A DNA stretch of 64,000 nucleotides from Homalodisca vitripennis (Eukaryota; Arthropoda; Insecta; Hemiptera; Cicadellidae), in assembly GCF_021130785.1 (NCBI RefSeq), contig NC_060212.1, positions 148,205,501 to 148,269,500 on the forward strand. The letters run 5' to 3'. The notes beneath the pieces were generated by a model. The model was not told where the DNA came from. It saw nothing but the letters and a program-made list of their open reading frames with translations, and searched no databases. Shown here piece by piece: positions 12,433 through 25,659 of the stretch. The position numbers and the translations under genes were made by a program. The stretch's first letter is position 1; each line of letters begins with the position of its first letter.

Positions 12433-12513
12433 CGGAGGCATACGTGTGTGTCCTAACATATGTCTGGAACACGGACAGCTCCAGCAGGAAGCCTTTGAGA
12501 CAGATTTATACAG
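12433..12513 (+). other. Small conserved coding-like island (copies 1 and 3)
   Basis: About 80 GC-richer bases shared with 51394-51478. One frame reads RVCPNICLEHGQLQQEAFET in copy 1 (G to R in copy 3) without a stop. I see no clear acceptor or donor. A second frame is open in copy 3 (51379-51627). Its nature is unknown. Confidence 0.25.
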
Positions 12514-13311
12514 TAGAATGATTTCTATTTACCTGTGTGGTTATAATATGCTAGCAGTTTTAATAATTATATTGTGAATATATATAGTAACCGCTTACAC
12601 CTAAAAATAATGTACATGCTCCATTTTACACTGTATAATATAATTTATATTACGAATATCTAATAATTTTAATTTAATGATTAAATTAAATATTTAGGTA
12701 TATGTTTATTGTAAAGTAACCGCATTTACGGAATATACAGGCAAACTTAAATACACGCAGTTCAGCGATGATATGCCATATAATTTATTGTTATTGTCCT
12801 CAAATATGTTATATTATTTGTTTTCAAGTATTCCAAATTATTAATATAAATCCTAAAAAAACTTTACTTTTTACAAATAATAAGCTGAATTAATTAATTA
12901 CGCGACAAATAAACTAATCTTGTGACTCGTGATAATCTTACATAGAGTCGACTTTGCTTGACGTATTACAGAATGAAAGAGTAACTCACAAATTTTTATG
13001 CTTTTGTTCTTTTCAAGTTAACTCCATCATGAAATTATCCAAAAAGATCTGTCTCTCAGACGATTCTGTCAGACATATTAATAAATAATTATGTACTCTC
13101 CTTTCTTAAGTAGAGCACAGAAATGTTACTTAAAATTATAGTTGAACATTCCAATTACCACTTAGTATAATACTGACCTGGAGATTGGATCTTAGCTGAG
13201 AGCAAAGAGTAAAGAGAGAGAAAATCCAATAAATATTTTCCCCTAGCTATTGTATTGAATTGTTTTATTTACGTAAATAAAAAAATATTCAGTTTTTCGT
13301 TAATTTAATAT

Positions 13312-13720
13312 GATCATGCAATTTATAAATATATTTTTATGGGTATAATAAATGTTTCATTTATATGACCAAAAAAATTAATAAAATAAATTATTGTGGT
13401 GTTACATTATACTGGTAAAAATATCTTTAGTCGAAAACAAACATAAACCATACAAACCTTTAGCGGGTTCCTATTTATCTGTAATAAATAGGATCATTCA
13501 ATTTATAAATATATTTATGGGTATAATAAATGTTATGACCAAAAATAAATAAATAAATAAATATCTTTATTCTCCTCACGAATTCATACTTTACAAAACA
13601 TATTTAGCATTTTTAAATCTCAATACAATGGAATAAAAAAATAAATACAATACATTATTGTGGTGGCACATCATGCTGTAAAACATATATCTTTAGACTA
13701 AAACAAACATAAATCATATA
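13312..13720. repeat. Tandem duplication, about 180-bp period (copy 1)
   Basis: Two successive modules begin GATCATNCAATTTATAAATA at 13312 and 13492. Each continues with TATGGGTATAATAAATG, a TTATTGTGGTG segment and ATCTTTAG. The second module holds a short AAAT microsatellite at about 13541-13561. Copy 3 has the same two-module arrangement; copy 4 retains only one. Confidence 0.75.
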
Positions 13721-15165
13721 CATACACAATATCTTTATTCTATTTAAGAAAGTTTTACATTGAAAATTTATAAAACTAAAATGCAATTATAATCAATGAT
13801 ACTAAGAACAACACAACAAAATACAATGCACCCGACATTCTCCCCCTCCACTAACTCAGGAATGCAGTATAATAGAAGGGAAAGGAGATCGGCTCTATAA
13901 CTTCAATCTGAAATCGCCATTTCACGTGCAAGTACAATATTATTTTATACTATCATAATTGTTGTTATCTTGTCCATATATCCCATTCATTGTATGCTGA
14001 TACAAATTGATGCAATGCGATGTTTTACATTTTATCAGTTTAAATGTGTGAACGTGAACGAAAAAAGTATTACCAAAACATTTTGAAATCCCATCAATGA
14101 CTTAGTACGTAATTTAACAATAGTATAATTTTATGTTAATTTGTGATATAAAAATCTTTTTAAAGTTTATTTAGCAGTGTTATAATATGTTTTGTAGTCA
14201 ATGTTCTGTGTTATTGTGTTGCTTAATGCTCTTGATTAGGCAATTATTAAGGTATATATTTGATTATTTTTTTATAAAATAATTAATAATAAACCATAAT
14301 TAAAATTGTATCTGATGAATTTATAAACGGTGATATATAGATTCGAATGATCGCCAAAGCTGTAAGGCCTGACTTTTATCAGAATATCATTGACCTTTTC
14401 AACGTGATCTAAAAAGTTTACCGGTGAAACTGTCTTTTCTATACATATTTATACAATCTCTATATTCAGTTAAATTTTTAATTACAAAATAAAATTGTAA
14501 ATATGATGATTAAATGTTTTATTCTTATTGCCCATAGTTTAAAAGGTTTACTGATAACAGATTCTATTGTGTTAAATACTTATATATTTAATATTACTAC
14601 AACGGTACCTTCCACCTACGTAACTTCCACTGACTAATAACTACTAACTTTTCAATGTTTAACTGAATTTGAGGTAAGGAAAGTTGTTTGTAATCCATGT
14701 AAAGAGGAATAATTGGCTCCCTAAAAGAGGTTTTTAGCATATTGTTTTACCCACCTACACTTAAAACTGATGAACTCAACATAGTTTTAACTGACAAGAA
14801 GTTAACACTTAATATCGTGTGTGAAAAAGTGAAGTGTTTTTGTGCGTTTAAGGAGTTGTAGATGATTATACAAAAGCGATTTCTACGTGATTATAATATA
14901 TTTTCAGTTAATAGTGCTTTTATAAAAAATTAAATTATTATTTTGCAAATGATCACTGAAGTTGGAAGGGAAGCCATTATGATAGCTGCACGTAATGAGT
15001 GGTAATGAAACGAAAGTTCGTAACCTTTTTACTACTCACCAATGGTTAATAACCACTAACATTGCGAGATGCATTCAATACTATTTGTTGGGTATGTTTT
15101 CTTAAACCGTAAAGAGGAGAACAACGAAGCAACCTTGAAGCTTTGGAGGCTTGCATCTAAATTAC

Positions 15166-15248
15166 CTACATGAACTTCTGTCCACGTAACACTGGCAGCA
15201 AATGGTAGCTGTCGCTGCCATGACACCCTTGATTAGACCACCTAATCC
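15166..15248 (-). other. Exon-like island with three copies in the window (copy 1)
   Basis: On the minus strand, 83 nt run from GGATTAGG to TGTAG, followed by GTAATTT. The frame reads GGLIKGVMAATA, then CQCYVDRS. A same-length, more diverged copy is at 55608-55690, and a copy one base shorter at 59762-59843. Similarity continues past the possible donor for about 40 bases, so the GT may not be an exon border. The product is unknown. Confidence 0.38.
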
Positions 15249-15722
15249 CTTACTATACCAGTAAGAAATTGCAATTTGTTACCAGGAAAAGAGACAACAT
15301 AATAACCATTTAATATACTTTATGGTCTTTATACTTTATGATTACAAACGTTACTCAAGAATTTAAATCAGGTTTTAATAGCGTTTTATTACATTATGAT
15401 TAAACATGACATAATACGTCCTTAAATACAAAAATATTACTACGACCTAATCAATTTTACGTGTAGGATATAAGTTACTATAAGTCTGATTATAATAAAT
15501 AATAATTATTAATTGGATCCCCGCTTTTTTATAGTCAAAGATTTACATTACATTTTGCTCCTAACGTAGTTGTTAACAACTTTTAATGAAAGAGTATACC
15601 TGCAAGGAAAGAGAAAAATACGTACTCTGCAGTATAAAACCAATTGCTTTCTCAGAGGTCGAGGTTTCTTTCGAAAAGAACACAAACTTCTCTAATCCAA
15701 ACTACTTTCAAACGCCAGCAAT

Positions 15723-15776
15723 TCAAGGAGCAGATACTTGGTTGTTATTTGGCCGCAAGAAACTTTTAATGTGCTC
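15723..15776 (-). CDS. Candidate short terminal exon (copy 1)
   Basis: Minus strand: a strong acceptor-like GCATTTTCTGTGGTTTCAG, then 17 codons EHIKSFLRPNNNQVSAP and TGA. The inverted counterpart in copy 4 encodes the same peptide with one S-to-N change and the same stop. No upstream exon has been identified. The plus strand has a competing open frame at 15586-15780. Confidence 0.4.
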   Translation of the reverse strand, partial: EHIKSFLRPNNNQVSAP

Positions 15777-18198
15777 CTGAAACCACAGAAAATGCAAATG
15801 ATGCTCATAAAAGTTTTAAACAGGATTTAATTGGACTTTGCAACACAAAGTTAGATTTAGTAACATCTGTATAATACTTCTGATTAATCTGGCTTGGTTA
15901 AAAGCACTTAAATGATTTTTTTACTCAAGCAGTAAAGTATAAAATAATGTACAGTTCACAATACAGAATGATGTTAATGACAATTTATTATTTTATTGTT
16001 ACAATAACTTTTAAGTATTGTTTGTGCAACCTAGCCATGCATCAAAATGTCTACGAAAGTATGTATGTATTAAAGCTTGCGAACATAAAAAAATTAACTA
16101 TACAGCATGTACTAAGTGAGATATTTAGACAGATTGATCGATGCCGTTCATACTACTATAAGTATAAAGTTTAATAATATAACATAAATTATAAGGCCTA
16201 GTTCAATCGTTAAATAATAACTTAACAATAGCACTTTTGATACGGTCTTGTATAGTGATAGAACTGACAGTAATTAAACCAATGCTACTAAATTGTTTTA
16301 AGTGAAATTATGGTCGCTTTTAATACTTAGTAAAATTAGGTGTATAATACTTCATTGCTCTTTATCTAATAATTAGTCACTTTAACGTACTTACAGAAAC
16401 CTGTGTATACCTGTGTAAAAATATGTATACGAATAAGTTTGGGTACATAACAGACATAGTTTGTAGTTATGTATTAGGTTAGTTCTTTACCTGAAGAAGA
16501 GATCAGATTGCAGATCTCTAAACGTAGTGTTACTGATTTCTTGTTTCACTGAACGATGGCAAATGTCCGGAAAAATCCTGTTTCCTTCATAACAGACATA
16601 TTATTCAGAAAAATTCTAAATTTATTTTGTGTATTAATTATTAAATTTCATTAAAATGAGGGTATCATGTAGCGCTAGTATTTTGAAATTATGTTGTCAC
16701 TGGCTAAAACTATCATTTAAAATTATGTATAATCCAAAGCGTGCGTTTAGTCGTAAACCGATTGTAAACCTTTAAATCATTATTAAGTCATAGAAAGAAC
16801 AAATATACTGGAAACAATTTATCATTTAATTCATTATACAGTAAATATTAAGCAAGTAAATTATTAAACTATGGTAGTATTTTCATAGAGTGAAATATTA
16901 ATTCAGATAAACTTTTTAAAATTATAATAGGAAAAGTCTTTATATTAAATTAGTGTTTTATCAAAGCTTAAATTATTGTAAAGTGTATAAAATTAGAAGA
17001 AATTGTTACTAAATAACAAAATAAAATATATTAAAAACATTTTAAAAGTAACATGATATATTAAGTAAATCCAGTGTACTTTATCTATAATGTGTAAGAA
17101 AAATATTAATTCACATTAAATTTAACTTTAATATCTAATATCTAACGTACAGTTTACGATATTCAAAGTACGCCGTGTAAATGCCTCCTAATTTCACGGT
17201 CGAGCTTTTGCTATCAAGAGTGGGATCACATTGACATCATTAACTGAAACTCTTTCAAAAGTCTTCCAACCATAAAATTGGCACATGTCAACTTCATTAA
17301 GTAGAATTGGTTTGGCGATCCTTATAATATGTAGCTTAATTGCCATTTTCAATTACCTATATTGATAGATTGCCTTTTAAAATTACACATTTTAAAACAT
17401 TCACACAAGACATAAAACGAAACATGAGTCCAATCTATCTACCTTTAGTGAATTCCTAATATAGTACATAGTATTTCTTTTAATATTTTGTTTTACCGAG
17501 GGATATAGAGAATTGTATATATTATAAAAAGGAGAATTGATTGAAGACTTACTCTACTTCTATAAACTTCTTTCTTTGTTTATGTATGGCTTGTTTATTT
17601 ATGAACAACTAATATTGACTTATTATGTCCATCCTGTCAGCCATACTCTTTATTGTGAGGCCACTTACGACCAGAGATCATCAATTAGTTTCATTAGTGT
17701 ACCTTTCTGATTTCTTACCCATGCTATATCGAAAATGGAATTCTAGCCTCATGATCGTTTTACTACACATTTGATGTTTATCTAACTACTAATTAATACT
17801 ACTTATTTTCCTCATACGCGTGATTTTGTCTTATCTTAGCTTCACACCCTACCGTTAGGATTCCTACTAATGTCGTGAATTGAAGTTACAATCCGTTAAT
17901 ACGTGTTGTGCAATCTCTTATTTCCCTCATTATATTTAATACTCGCAATCACGAATATTTTAATCCCATATAAAAATTTATATTTATTTCTTCCACAATG
18001 TTATTCTAATTACAAGAAATTGTGCACATGTGATTGGTCCAGCCCTGAATTTGAAGTACAAAAGACTTTTAAGCATATATATATATTCACTCGAGATTTA
18101 ACTTTGGTTCAGCAGAATATAAAAATTTAGGAATATTATTTTAAGCATATTTCCATTCCATTATTTACATTAAAATTCTATGATATATGATTTCAAGA

Positions 18199-18200
<2 letters not shown>

Positions 18201-18232
<32 letters not shown>
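18201..18232. repeat. (TA)n microsatellite
   Basis: Uninterrupted AT dinucleotide tract on the left edge of an inverted exon fragment. Confidence 0.98.
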
Positions 18233-18236
<4 letters not shown>

Positions 18237-18309
18237 TTCAAAATAATTTACAATAAGTTTTGTAAAATATGTCGATTCTACATTTCCTTCGAGAAAACTG
18301 CTGTTAATG
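18233..18309 (-). pseudogene. Inverted fragment of the terminal-exon-like block, between TA tracts
   Basis: This roughly 77-bp stretch is the reverse complement of part of the 53692-53891 block (the TACATTAACAGCAG to GAAAATAATA portion), with several substitutions. (TA)n tracts flank it directly on both sides. The same arrangement, inverted as a whole, is at 57809-57886 in copy 4, so it existed before those copies separated. Confidence 0.8.
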
Positions 18310-18313
18310 TACG

Positions 18314-18315
<2 letters not shown>

Positions 18316-18394
<79 letters not shown>
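18316..18394. repeat. (TA)n microsatellite, 79 bp
   Basis: Long uninterrupted TA tract. Its equivalents are 57754-57808 in copy 4 and only a short TATATATAT near 53420 in copy 3. Confidence 0.98.
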
Positions 18395-18396
<2 letters not shown>

Positions 18397-18678
18397 GTAA
18401 AAAGTATGAACATTGTATATAGATCTACTCTTACGTTTAAACTTTTTTCTTGGTGCTGTCACCCTGATATTTTTACTTACGAGAACCAATAGTTAATTTT
18501 AAAAGTTTTTTTTTATTTTCAGTAATGATACACCAAGTGTACTGCTTCACCTGTATTCGTTCAGAAAATATTAAGGCAGTAAGGATCTTCATGAATATCC
18601 TGTATAATACAATGCAATAGGATATTTATATTGTCATTATATTTTGCCAATGTCACTTTTACGAACATAATATTCCAG

Positions 18679-18742
18679 GAGCAGCTGTTACGGTGTCGTT
18701 ACAGAAGTGAAGTTTTAGAGATAACACTGATGCAATTTACTG
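18679..18742 (+). pseudogene. Truncated, stop-containing copy of the terminal exon (copy 1)
   Basis: Begins after ATATTCCAG like the block at 53692, but has an in-frame TGA at 18708-18710, and similarity ends at 18742. It is clearly a broken remnant. Confidence 0.7.
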
Positions 18743-21700
18743 CGTAGAGAGTTTTCGTTACCATCATGGTTATCAATCAGACTAGTGTAAAAGACGTAAC
18801 CTTAATAAACTATTTGAACAATTGTTTTACTTTTTTTAATCTCATCACGGAATTTAAGTTTATAAGCAAATATTCAGTTTAATCGTTTATTGATAGTTTT
18901 TGAAATTTAAGCAATTTATTGTTGCGACATGACGATATACACAGCGAGTGATTGAAAAACTAGGAATTAAAAAACTAACGAATAAGAGTGAAGATAGATC
19001 TTGGAAATATTTTTAAAGTTAAATGTAGTTTCCAAATTAATTCTTCTATGTTGGAATTTACAGTGATGTTTTAAATAATATCAACATTGAAGGATAGTAG
19101 TAACCAGCTTTGGCTGTATATTTGTATTTGATAATTTTTAACTCTAATAGTATTACAAAAATAGTTTATAAAATATAAGTTGAAACATTAAAAACTGTTT
19201 GGAGTTTTACCTTTTATTTATATACTATATTTACAAAATCGGAGGAAAAAATAAGGTAACTTCCAATTATCTCAGTTATAAATTCCAATTAAAATCTCTT
19301 AGTCCATTTCCTCAGTCTTTACTAAATTGAAATTATTTTTGGAAGCCATAATGTTTATCTTGTTATTTAAAGTACTATAGGGGCGTTTTTCAACAATGCC
19401 TATCAAAAGTTTACCTTTTTAGCCTAATTGCTTTTGGTCCAGCATATTTGTAATTTTTTCAGTAATCAATACATATTACTACACAAACAATACTCCTAAG
19501 TGCTAGTAAATGTAAATTTATGACTAATTATTTAATCTCATTAATTATACAAAGGATGTTTTACTCATAATATTAATTAATAGTTTTTTCAATTACTTAA
19601 ACTACACTTCATACACTTAAACCGACAAAAAGCTGGTTTAGCGCCAATAAACATAAAGCCGCTATTAGGAAACCATTGAATTTTGGTGTTTAACAAAGTG
19701 AAAACTCTAATCTGTATTTAATAATTTCACCATCATTTCTAAAGAGATGAATTTAGTAGGCTATAGTACCTTGTTCACGATTCCGGATACTCAGATAAAT
19801 TTATCACAGTCTTGGGTATCGCAGTTAATAATAATAAGTTTTTAGCTGTTTCCACTGAAACAGAATTCTTACTAATATATTTCTTGCACATTTCTATAAA
19901 TAATATTTTATCTGAACATGCTAAAATCTACACTCAAATAATGATTTGTACGTATCTAAAAAGCGACGATGTGTTTGGTGAAGATAGTCCTAAAGATACA
20001 ATATCGCAAGTTATGAGCAACGGTTTTTATTCAATCATTTTTTTAAATTTTAACATTTTATAATAAAAAAATTAGATAAAGTGATTATTCCGATTGTGCA
20101 TGTAATTAAATGGTACTATATAAATTCAAAGTTATAATGTTTTCTGACAGTATATTGAAATACCGGTGAACTTAACAATAACTGATGTTGTAGGTATCAG
20201 TTTTTGATACACTTTTATATTTTTGAATCTTTAATGTTAATGCTTCCATTAAGAAGAATGCATTTTAAATCTCTTTATTCTGCAAATATAAAATCAACGC
20301 TAAACACATACATATGTAATTCCACTTTCAAAAAGCCTTCAAAAATAAATATATTCGCAGGATGAGCGATAAAGTAGGACCGTAATATTTTGATTCGATC
20401 CGTAAAAGTGAGTGTTACTAATCCTTATAAAAACAAAACCAATTTTTTTTAATGATCTGTTCCTTTGTTCCTTAGTTTGCTATTGAAAATGCTTTATTTT
20501 AAAGTATAATATGTTTAAGGACGCTTGCAGGAAAGTTTGCATTGCAAAGAAATCAATTTTATTCTTCATGTTTCAAACAAAACTTTAAGAATATATACAA
20601 ATTTAATCAACTACTAAGTCAAAGTCTCAAAATAATACTCATACGTCAATAAACAAAATTATATACAAAAAACCGATAAGTTGGGTGTTTTTTTGTTTGA
20701 GGTAACATGCCACGTTGCTACAGGAACCACTCATAGTTTCTCCGTCTCTCACTTTCTCTGTTGTGTGCGGTATATTTTACTCAGTGCACCTGATTCTATA
20801 ATCAAAAGATTTGTGGTTATTCAAAAGACAAGGCTTATACAAACTCTGACGTTACAATAAATGTGAACCAATTCCGTCACAAATTTGTCGTTTTATCTAA
20901 ACCATGACGTTTTCAGTACATTTTACATTGTTAAGCTTTTGCAAATTAGTTTTAAATTCTTATTTCCATATCTACATAGCTTACAGTTAAATACTTAATG
21001 TGCCAGGTGTCAAACAGCCGTGCTTGTTACTTGATGCACTTGTGAGCTAGCTACTCGTATTACAGTTTATGTGCTTGAAGAACTGAGAGTAATATCAAGT
21101 TAGCGCCTTTGGGTTGAATGTAAATTATTATTTATGCACCTTATGTGGATAATAATGCACATTATTATTTAATGCACAAACCATTTATGCATATTTTTTA
21201 TTTCTATTCTATCTCAGGTGTATAATTATAACTTAAGTCACAGAGGAATAAATTTATTCATAAATAAATTCATTTAAATTATTTAAAATATATTTTTTAT
21301 TGTTAACGTATGGAGAATGTTTTTTTTATATTTTACCTGCGTTAACTTCAAACAAATGCAGTTTTAAACGTGAGACTAGTTATTAATTGTTTATAGAAAT
21401 ATTTAGCTATAGCCTATGTTATAAAAACAAATGTATCTATCAATGGCAACTCTCATAATTCATAATACTTAATGATTCATAAATATCGAGAATTTATTTT
21501 CATCTATAAAGAAAGTTTTAATTAACTCAATAGGATCATATTTCTGATTAGAAGTCATTCAAACTTTAAAGTACAAATTAGTATTTAGACGCTTTCAAAT
21601 CATAGATTTTATTTATTTACAACTCTTATTTTATTTTCAGAGCTCATAATAAGCATTTTGTTCGATATTTTAGATATATGTAGGACATTGGTTACATGTC

Positions 21701-22360
21701 TTAGTGCGTTAGTAAGCATTGCAGGTTAGACATTTTGGAAATACACATGTATTTAATAAACAAAAACTAAAACACTATATTGTTTATATATCAGTAACAC
21801 TATTCTAAATTGAACATTACATTTTACAATTAGTGCTCATAAACAGAAATATAATTTACATAAATTTTATAAGTGTAGGGAAATAAACATTTTGCATTGT
21901 GCAAGTGCACAATCTAGATCTTCGTGAAACCTCAATAGAGGATATTCACTAAGAGAGAATCTGATCTTTAGCCACAATGGTTTCGGTAAAGGAATAAATG
22001 AGAGGGTGACGAAAGGGTTAACATTTGAAACCTTTTCCTTAGATCATATTCTTCTTAGCAGGACAAGTAACCGACAGGCATACAATATTTAAAGTAAAAT
22101 GGCTTTCGTTACCTTGAGTGCATAATTATGTAGGAGAAAACTGTACAGTTTAGGATCTTTTAAAAAATTAATAAAATATTTATTAGTAACAAATGTGAGG
22201 TCTCGGGATGGTGGAGAGAAAAATATTTAAAAGGTTTCGGTAACAGAGTATAAATAGGAGCACCCACGATAGTTAAGTTGAATTCTGACTAGATCCAAAA
22301 AATACTTGTTTGAGAATAATACTCAGCTATATCTAGTTTAGAATTATATAGAAATATATA
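18743..22360. other. AT-rich interval between copies 1 and 2, no gene seen
   Basis: Not matched elsewhere in the window by eye. It may belong to the left part of the unit, because copy 1 is cut by the window start. It contains a few short low-complexity and TTATGCAC-type near-repeats around 21120-21190. The longest open frame (19812-20063, non-ATG start) lacks any supporting feature. Confidence 0.7.
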
Positions 22361-24676
22361 TCTTACATATTTCTTTATAATTCTTAAGGATGTAGGTTAC
22401 TAAAGAGTTTCCAGAAAATTACTACGTTTATAAAAGTATAAAATTACTTTGCAGGAATATGATCTCAATCGTTTATTGAGACCCTTAAATATTGTCGATG
22501 TTATCTCCAACTAAAAGTTTCAACAAAGTAATTTAATACTTCCTAAAATATTTCGCATGGTATGACATTTCAAATCACAAAATGATCACCGTGGCTATAT
22601 TAGTCCATATTTTAGTGAAAAAATCTTTATTATTTCTCAAAATAATATGATATTCAGTTCTATAATTCAATTATATAAATTATAGAATTTTAATTATATA
22701 CCACATATGAACAAAGGAGACCAGATATAAAAAATAACAAATCAAATTTTCGAACTATTTCTATACATTTTTACTTCTTTATGTAATATTTTTAAATTTT
22801 CACGATGAAGGATTCCTGAATATGCCAAACTAATGCATCAATACATAAACACAAGTTATTACATAGTTGACATGGAACAAGTTAATATCCATCAACTAAA
22901 AAAATTTAAAGTTATAGTAAAATATTATCCGCTGTAGCATTGTACCAGATAAAACTAGAGAATCAGTTTAGATAGTAAATTAGATTCTTGAACCATTAAA
23001 TACTTAAATCAATATAGATTAAAATGCCTTGATATGATGTGAAATTGACTTGATCCAGTGATTTTTAATATATTTAGTTTCAGGCAGAGGTATTCAACGT
23101 TAAATAACCAACTGTAATAATAACACCTATGCTAAATTTAATAATATGTTACATTCACGAATTTTAATTTTTAAAGCCAAAATTTTACACAAATAATGCC
23201 GATTATATCTAACGTATGGTAATTATACATGCAAATAGAAAAGGGTTGCTGATAACATATACAATTACCAGTATCAAGTTAACAACGATCCAGGATTATT
23301 TGCAATCTGCAGTGAGGTTCAGATGGAGTTACCGAAAAAATCGTTTTATTAACTCTACTACGTTAAAAATTCGAGATATATATCAGTTTGAGCCTAACAT
23401 GAGAAGGTACTAAAAAGTAGTCCATTCCCAACAATGTGAGTGATAGTGACAAATATCAATACCAATCTTAAGCAAGTATGTTAAGGAAGCCGGAGAAGCT
23501 GGGTCATTCAGCACTCACTTCTACTTGTTTGGTGAATGTGATACGTTCCCAACGTTGAAGTATATTGGTTAGGTAAAGAGATATTTGCTGGAAAGGGAGG
23601 TGCATTCCACCAGTCATTCTTTAAATAGAGAAACGTACAAGGTTTGATACCAATAAGGTATATTTACACTAGCTAAACACGTTGTGTAACAGTGTTTGTG
23701 TGATGTAGGTACTTTGGATGGATGTCAAACGAGTTAGTAATAGAGAAGTGAAACGAGGAATTTATATTGATGTCCCTTACGCTTCTATTGGTTACAGGTA
23801 TAACTGGTCTATATGTTATTGTATAAGTATACAGCGGGTAAACATATCATAACACTGGTGAATTTAAACGCCAGTTATTGCAGCACGCCTCGAACAAAAA
23901 TTTTTCACGAAGTAGAAGTGTAAGTATTTGAGTAAATATTGGTTCTTGGATGTAAGGTAAGGCAGGTATCATTTATATTCTAATTAAAGACAATTATAAC
24001 TTACAATGTATACCTTGGTATGGATAAGGAAACTATGAATGAACATTATTATAGGAGCAGTAATATGGGGTCTTATGAAATTCTGTCTTACCATGAAATG
24101 TCTTAATTTATTTATCTTTAATTATAAGTTTTTTATACTTACACACTTGTTTATTAATACTAATAGTCTCTTAAATTCCTATTATACAGTGCCCATAGTA
24201 AACATAAATACACATTTCGGTATACTAGAAAATATATAAGAGCATTGATAAAAGTTTACATATGTATGTTTATAGAGTTTCAAAAGTATTTGCTTGAAAT
24301 GAAACCCTGATATACCGTGCACTATTTGTGTTGTAACTGATGCGAGCTGTTGTGGTAAACCTGACAAATAAAAGCAATCCAATTTACTTTGAAGACAGTT
24401 TAAGCCGTTTCAAATCGCATCACATTTGTCCAGGAAGTCCTTCAACATCCGAGAAATCCTGAAGGAAACTTGAGCATCTCCAATGTTTCCTTTTATTATT
24501 GGGATAAAATTGCCTCTCTACTCAATATTACTTTCTGCCCTGTATTTTACTATTTGCAACTAAATGAGGTCTAAGTGTAATCAAAATTAAATATTAATCA
24601 GCTTTTATTTCATAATAAGAATAGTTCATAAATTTTCCGTTGTGTAATAGGGTAATTTATTTTCTATATTTACAGA

Positions 24677-24696
24677 AAATTTATATATATATATAT
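24677..24696. repeat. Short TA-rich microsatellite
   Basis: TATATATATATAT tract near the point where copy 2 loses about 0.8 kb relative to copy 1. Copy 1 has a similar tract at about 2297. Confidence 0.85.
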
Positions 24697-25132
24697 TGTA
24701 AAAACTAAACAAGTTTTCATGAGTGTTTTTTAAGCTATTATTTATAATTGGAATTATGATACTTTTTCAATAGAAAATATGGAATGAACATTATATTTAA
24801 AAATTATACTGAACTATTTTTTTTTTTTGTAATCTTTACATTGCTTAACTCCTGGATTTATATGTACCTAGAAATTGAATAATATCCCGTCCTCAATCCT
24901 AATTTTCCACGTCAATTATGGGGTTCCGAAGCTCTGTCTTATTAATAAAACCATGTCGTCAAGTAGTTAAAAACCGATCACGTCGCGTAAATAAGGTAAA
25001 TAACAATACGTAAATAAATAAGCAAACGGAAACACTCACAAATAAAGAAATTGGATTATAATTCGGATTATATGTATGGCCGCCCATGAATAGCAAAATA
25101 AATATAATTTGCACTTATTTTGATGGGTGCAG

Positions 25133-25304
25133 TATTTGTACTCCTCAATTATTCGTGGATTGCCAGCTGCACTTGTCATATAATCTGGACAGGCTGTTAG
25201 AAGCTTTCGTAAAATCAACTCGTAACTTACTTAGTGAGAGCCCGTGGGCAGTGACAAATGACCTTGACCTCTACATGGACAAGTGCACAGTTTTTCCTAC
25301 TCAA
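25133..25304 (+). pseudogene. Exon-like island, copy 2 version with 1-nt insertion
   Basis: Counterpart of the 171-nt island at 3726. An extra T in the third to fifth positions makes it 172 nt and shifts the frame relative to the acceptor-like AG. The rest of the reading frame, including the LDRLLEAFVK segment and the final PTQ, is otherwise preserved, with an H-to-Q and a D-to-N replacement near the start. If the island is an exon, this copy is non-functional as it stands, or the base is an assembly error. Confidence 0.45.
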
Positions 25305-25455
25305 GTATAGAAACAGAGATATAATTTAAATAAATAAAATTTACACAAGTTCTAAAACTTACCAATTATTGTTAAAACCTATTTAATATATAGTTTACTT
25401 ATTGACATCTGAGTTGCTTCTGTAGTATATATTTGTATATTTTCTTTTAAAGTCC

Positions 25456-25659
25456 TTAAGACGTCAAGGAGCTCTTTATACATGATTCAAAACGTAAAAA
25501 GTGTCTCCTCCCGGCCTCAAGCCGCACTTTAGGAAAGTAAAGTTTTCGGTTTAGGCAGGTGCTCTTTAGAGTGATACTCGTATCTTCTCTATACAACAGT
25601 TTGAGTCCAAGATACCGAAGCTCTTCAAGGAATAGGACTTTGTGTGTCTTGCAGAACAC
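25456..25659 (-). pseudogene. Minus-strand open frame, copy 2 (5'-truncated)
   Basis: Counterpart of the left two-thirds of 40939-40514. It reads KTHKVLFLEELRYLG, LLYREDTSITLKSTCLNRK and KVRLEAGRR to a stop at 25456. About 50 codons align to copy 3 with several amino-acid replacements and no frame change until close to the end. The upstream part is removed by the copy 2 deletion at about 25660. Confidence 0.45.

Larger units (their letters stand above)
1..18742 (+). repeat. Amplified unit, copy 1 (direct; left end outside window)
   Basis: This is the longest copy of a segmental repeat. Positions 1-12286 realign with 22361-39268, 2411-13690 with 39394-52640, and 9955-18742 with the reverse complement of 64000 to about 57450. 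Similarity is by eye, with scattered substitutions and small indels. Copy-1-specific changes are a roughly 224-bp insertion at 3430 and loss of about 2.7 kb at a hairpin at 4161-4199. Similarity stops at 18742, inside a terminal-exon-like block. Apart from the islands listed separately, the copy is AT-rich and I see no supportable gene in its gaps (1-3725, 4200-5884, 6732-7918, 7970-9282, 9435-11061, 12514-15165, 15777-18200). Confidence 0.93.

Noticed and set aside
18180..18492. Open frames made of YIYIYI repeats on both strands, also at 57729-57923
   Set aside because: They are translations of (TA)n microsatellites and carry no coding information.
1..18742. The whole unit as a giant transposon (Maverick/Polinton or Helitron)
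   Set aside because: No terminal inverted repeats, no polymerase, integrase or helicase frames, and copy ends differ; segmental duplication explains the data better.
19812..20063. 83-codon frame in the unique interval
   Set aside because: Non-ATG start, AT-rich composition, no conserved copy, no splice signal, no recognisable motif.
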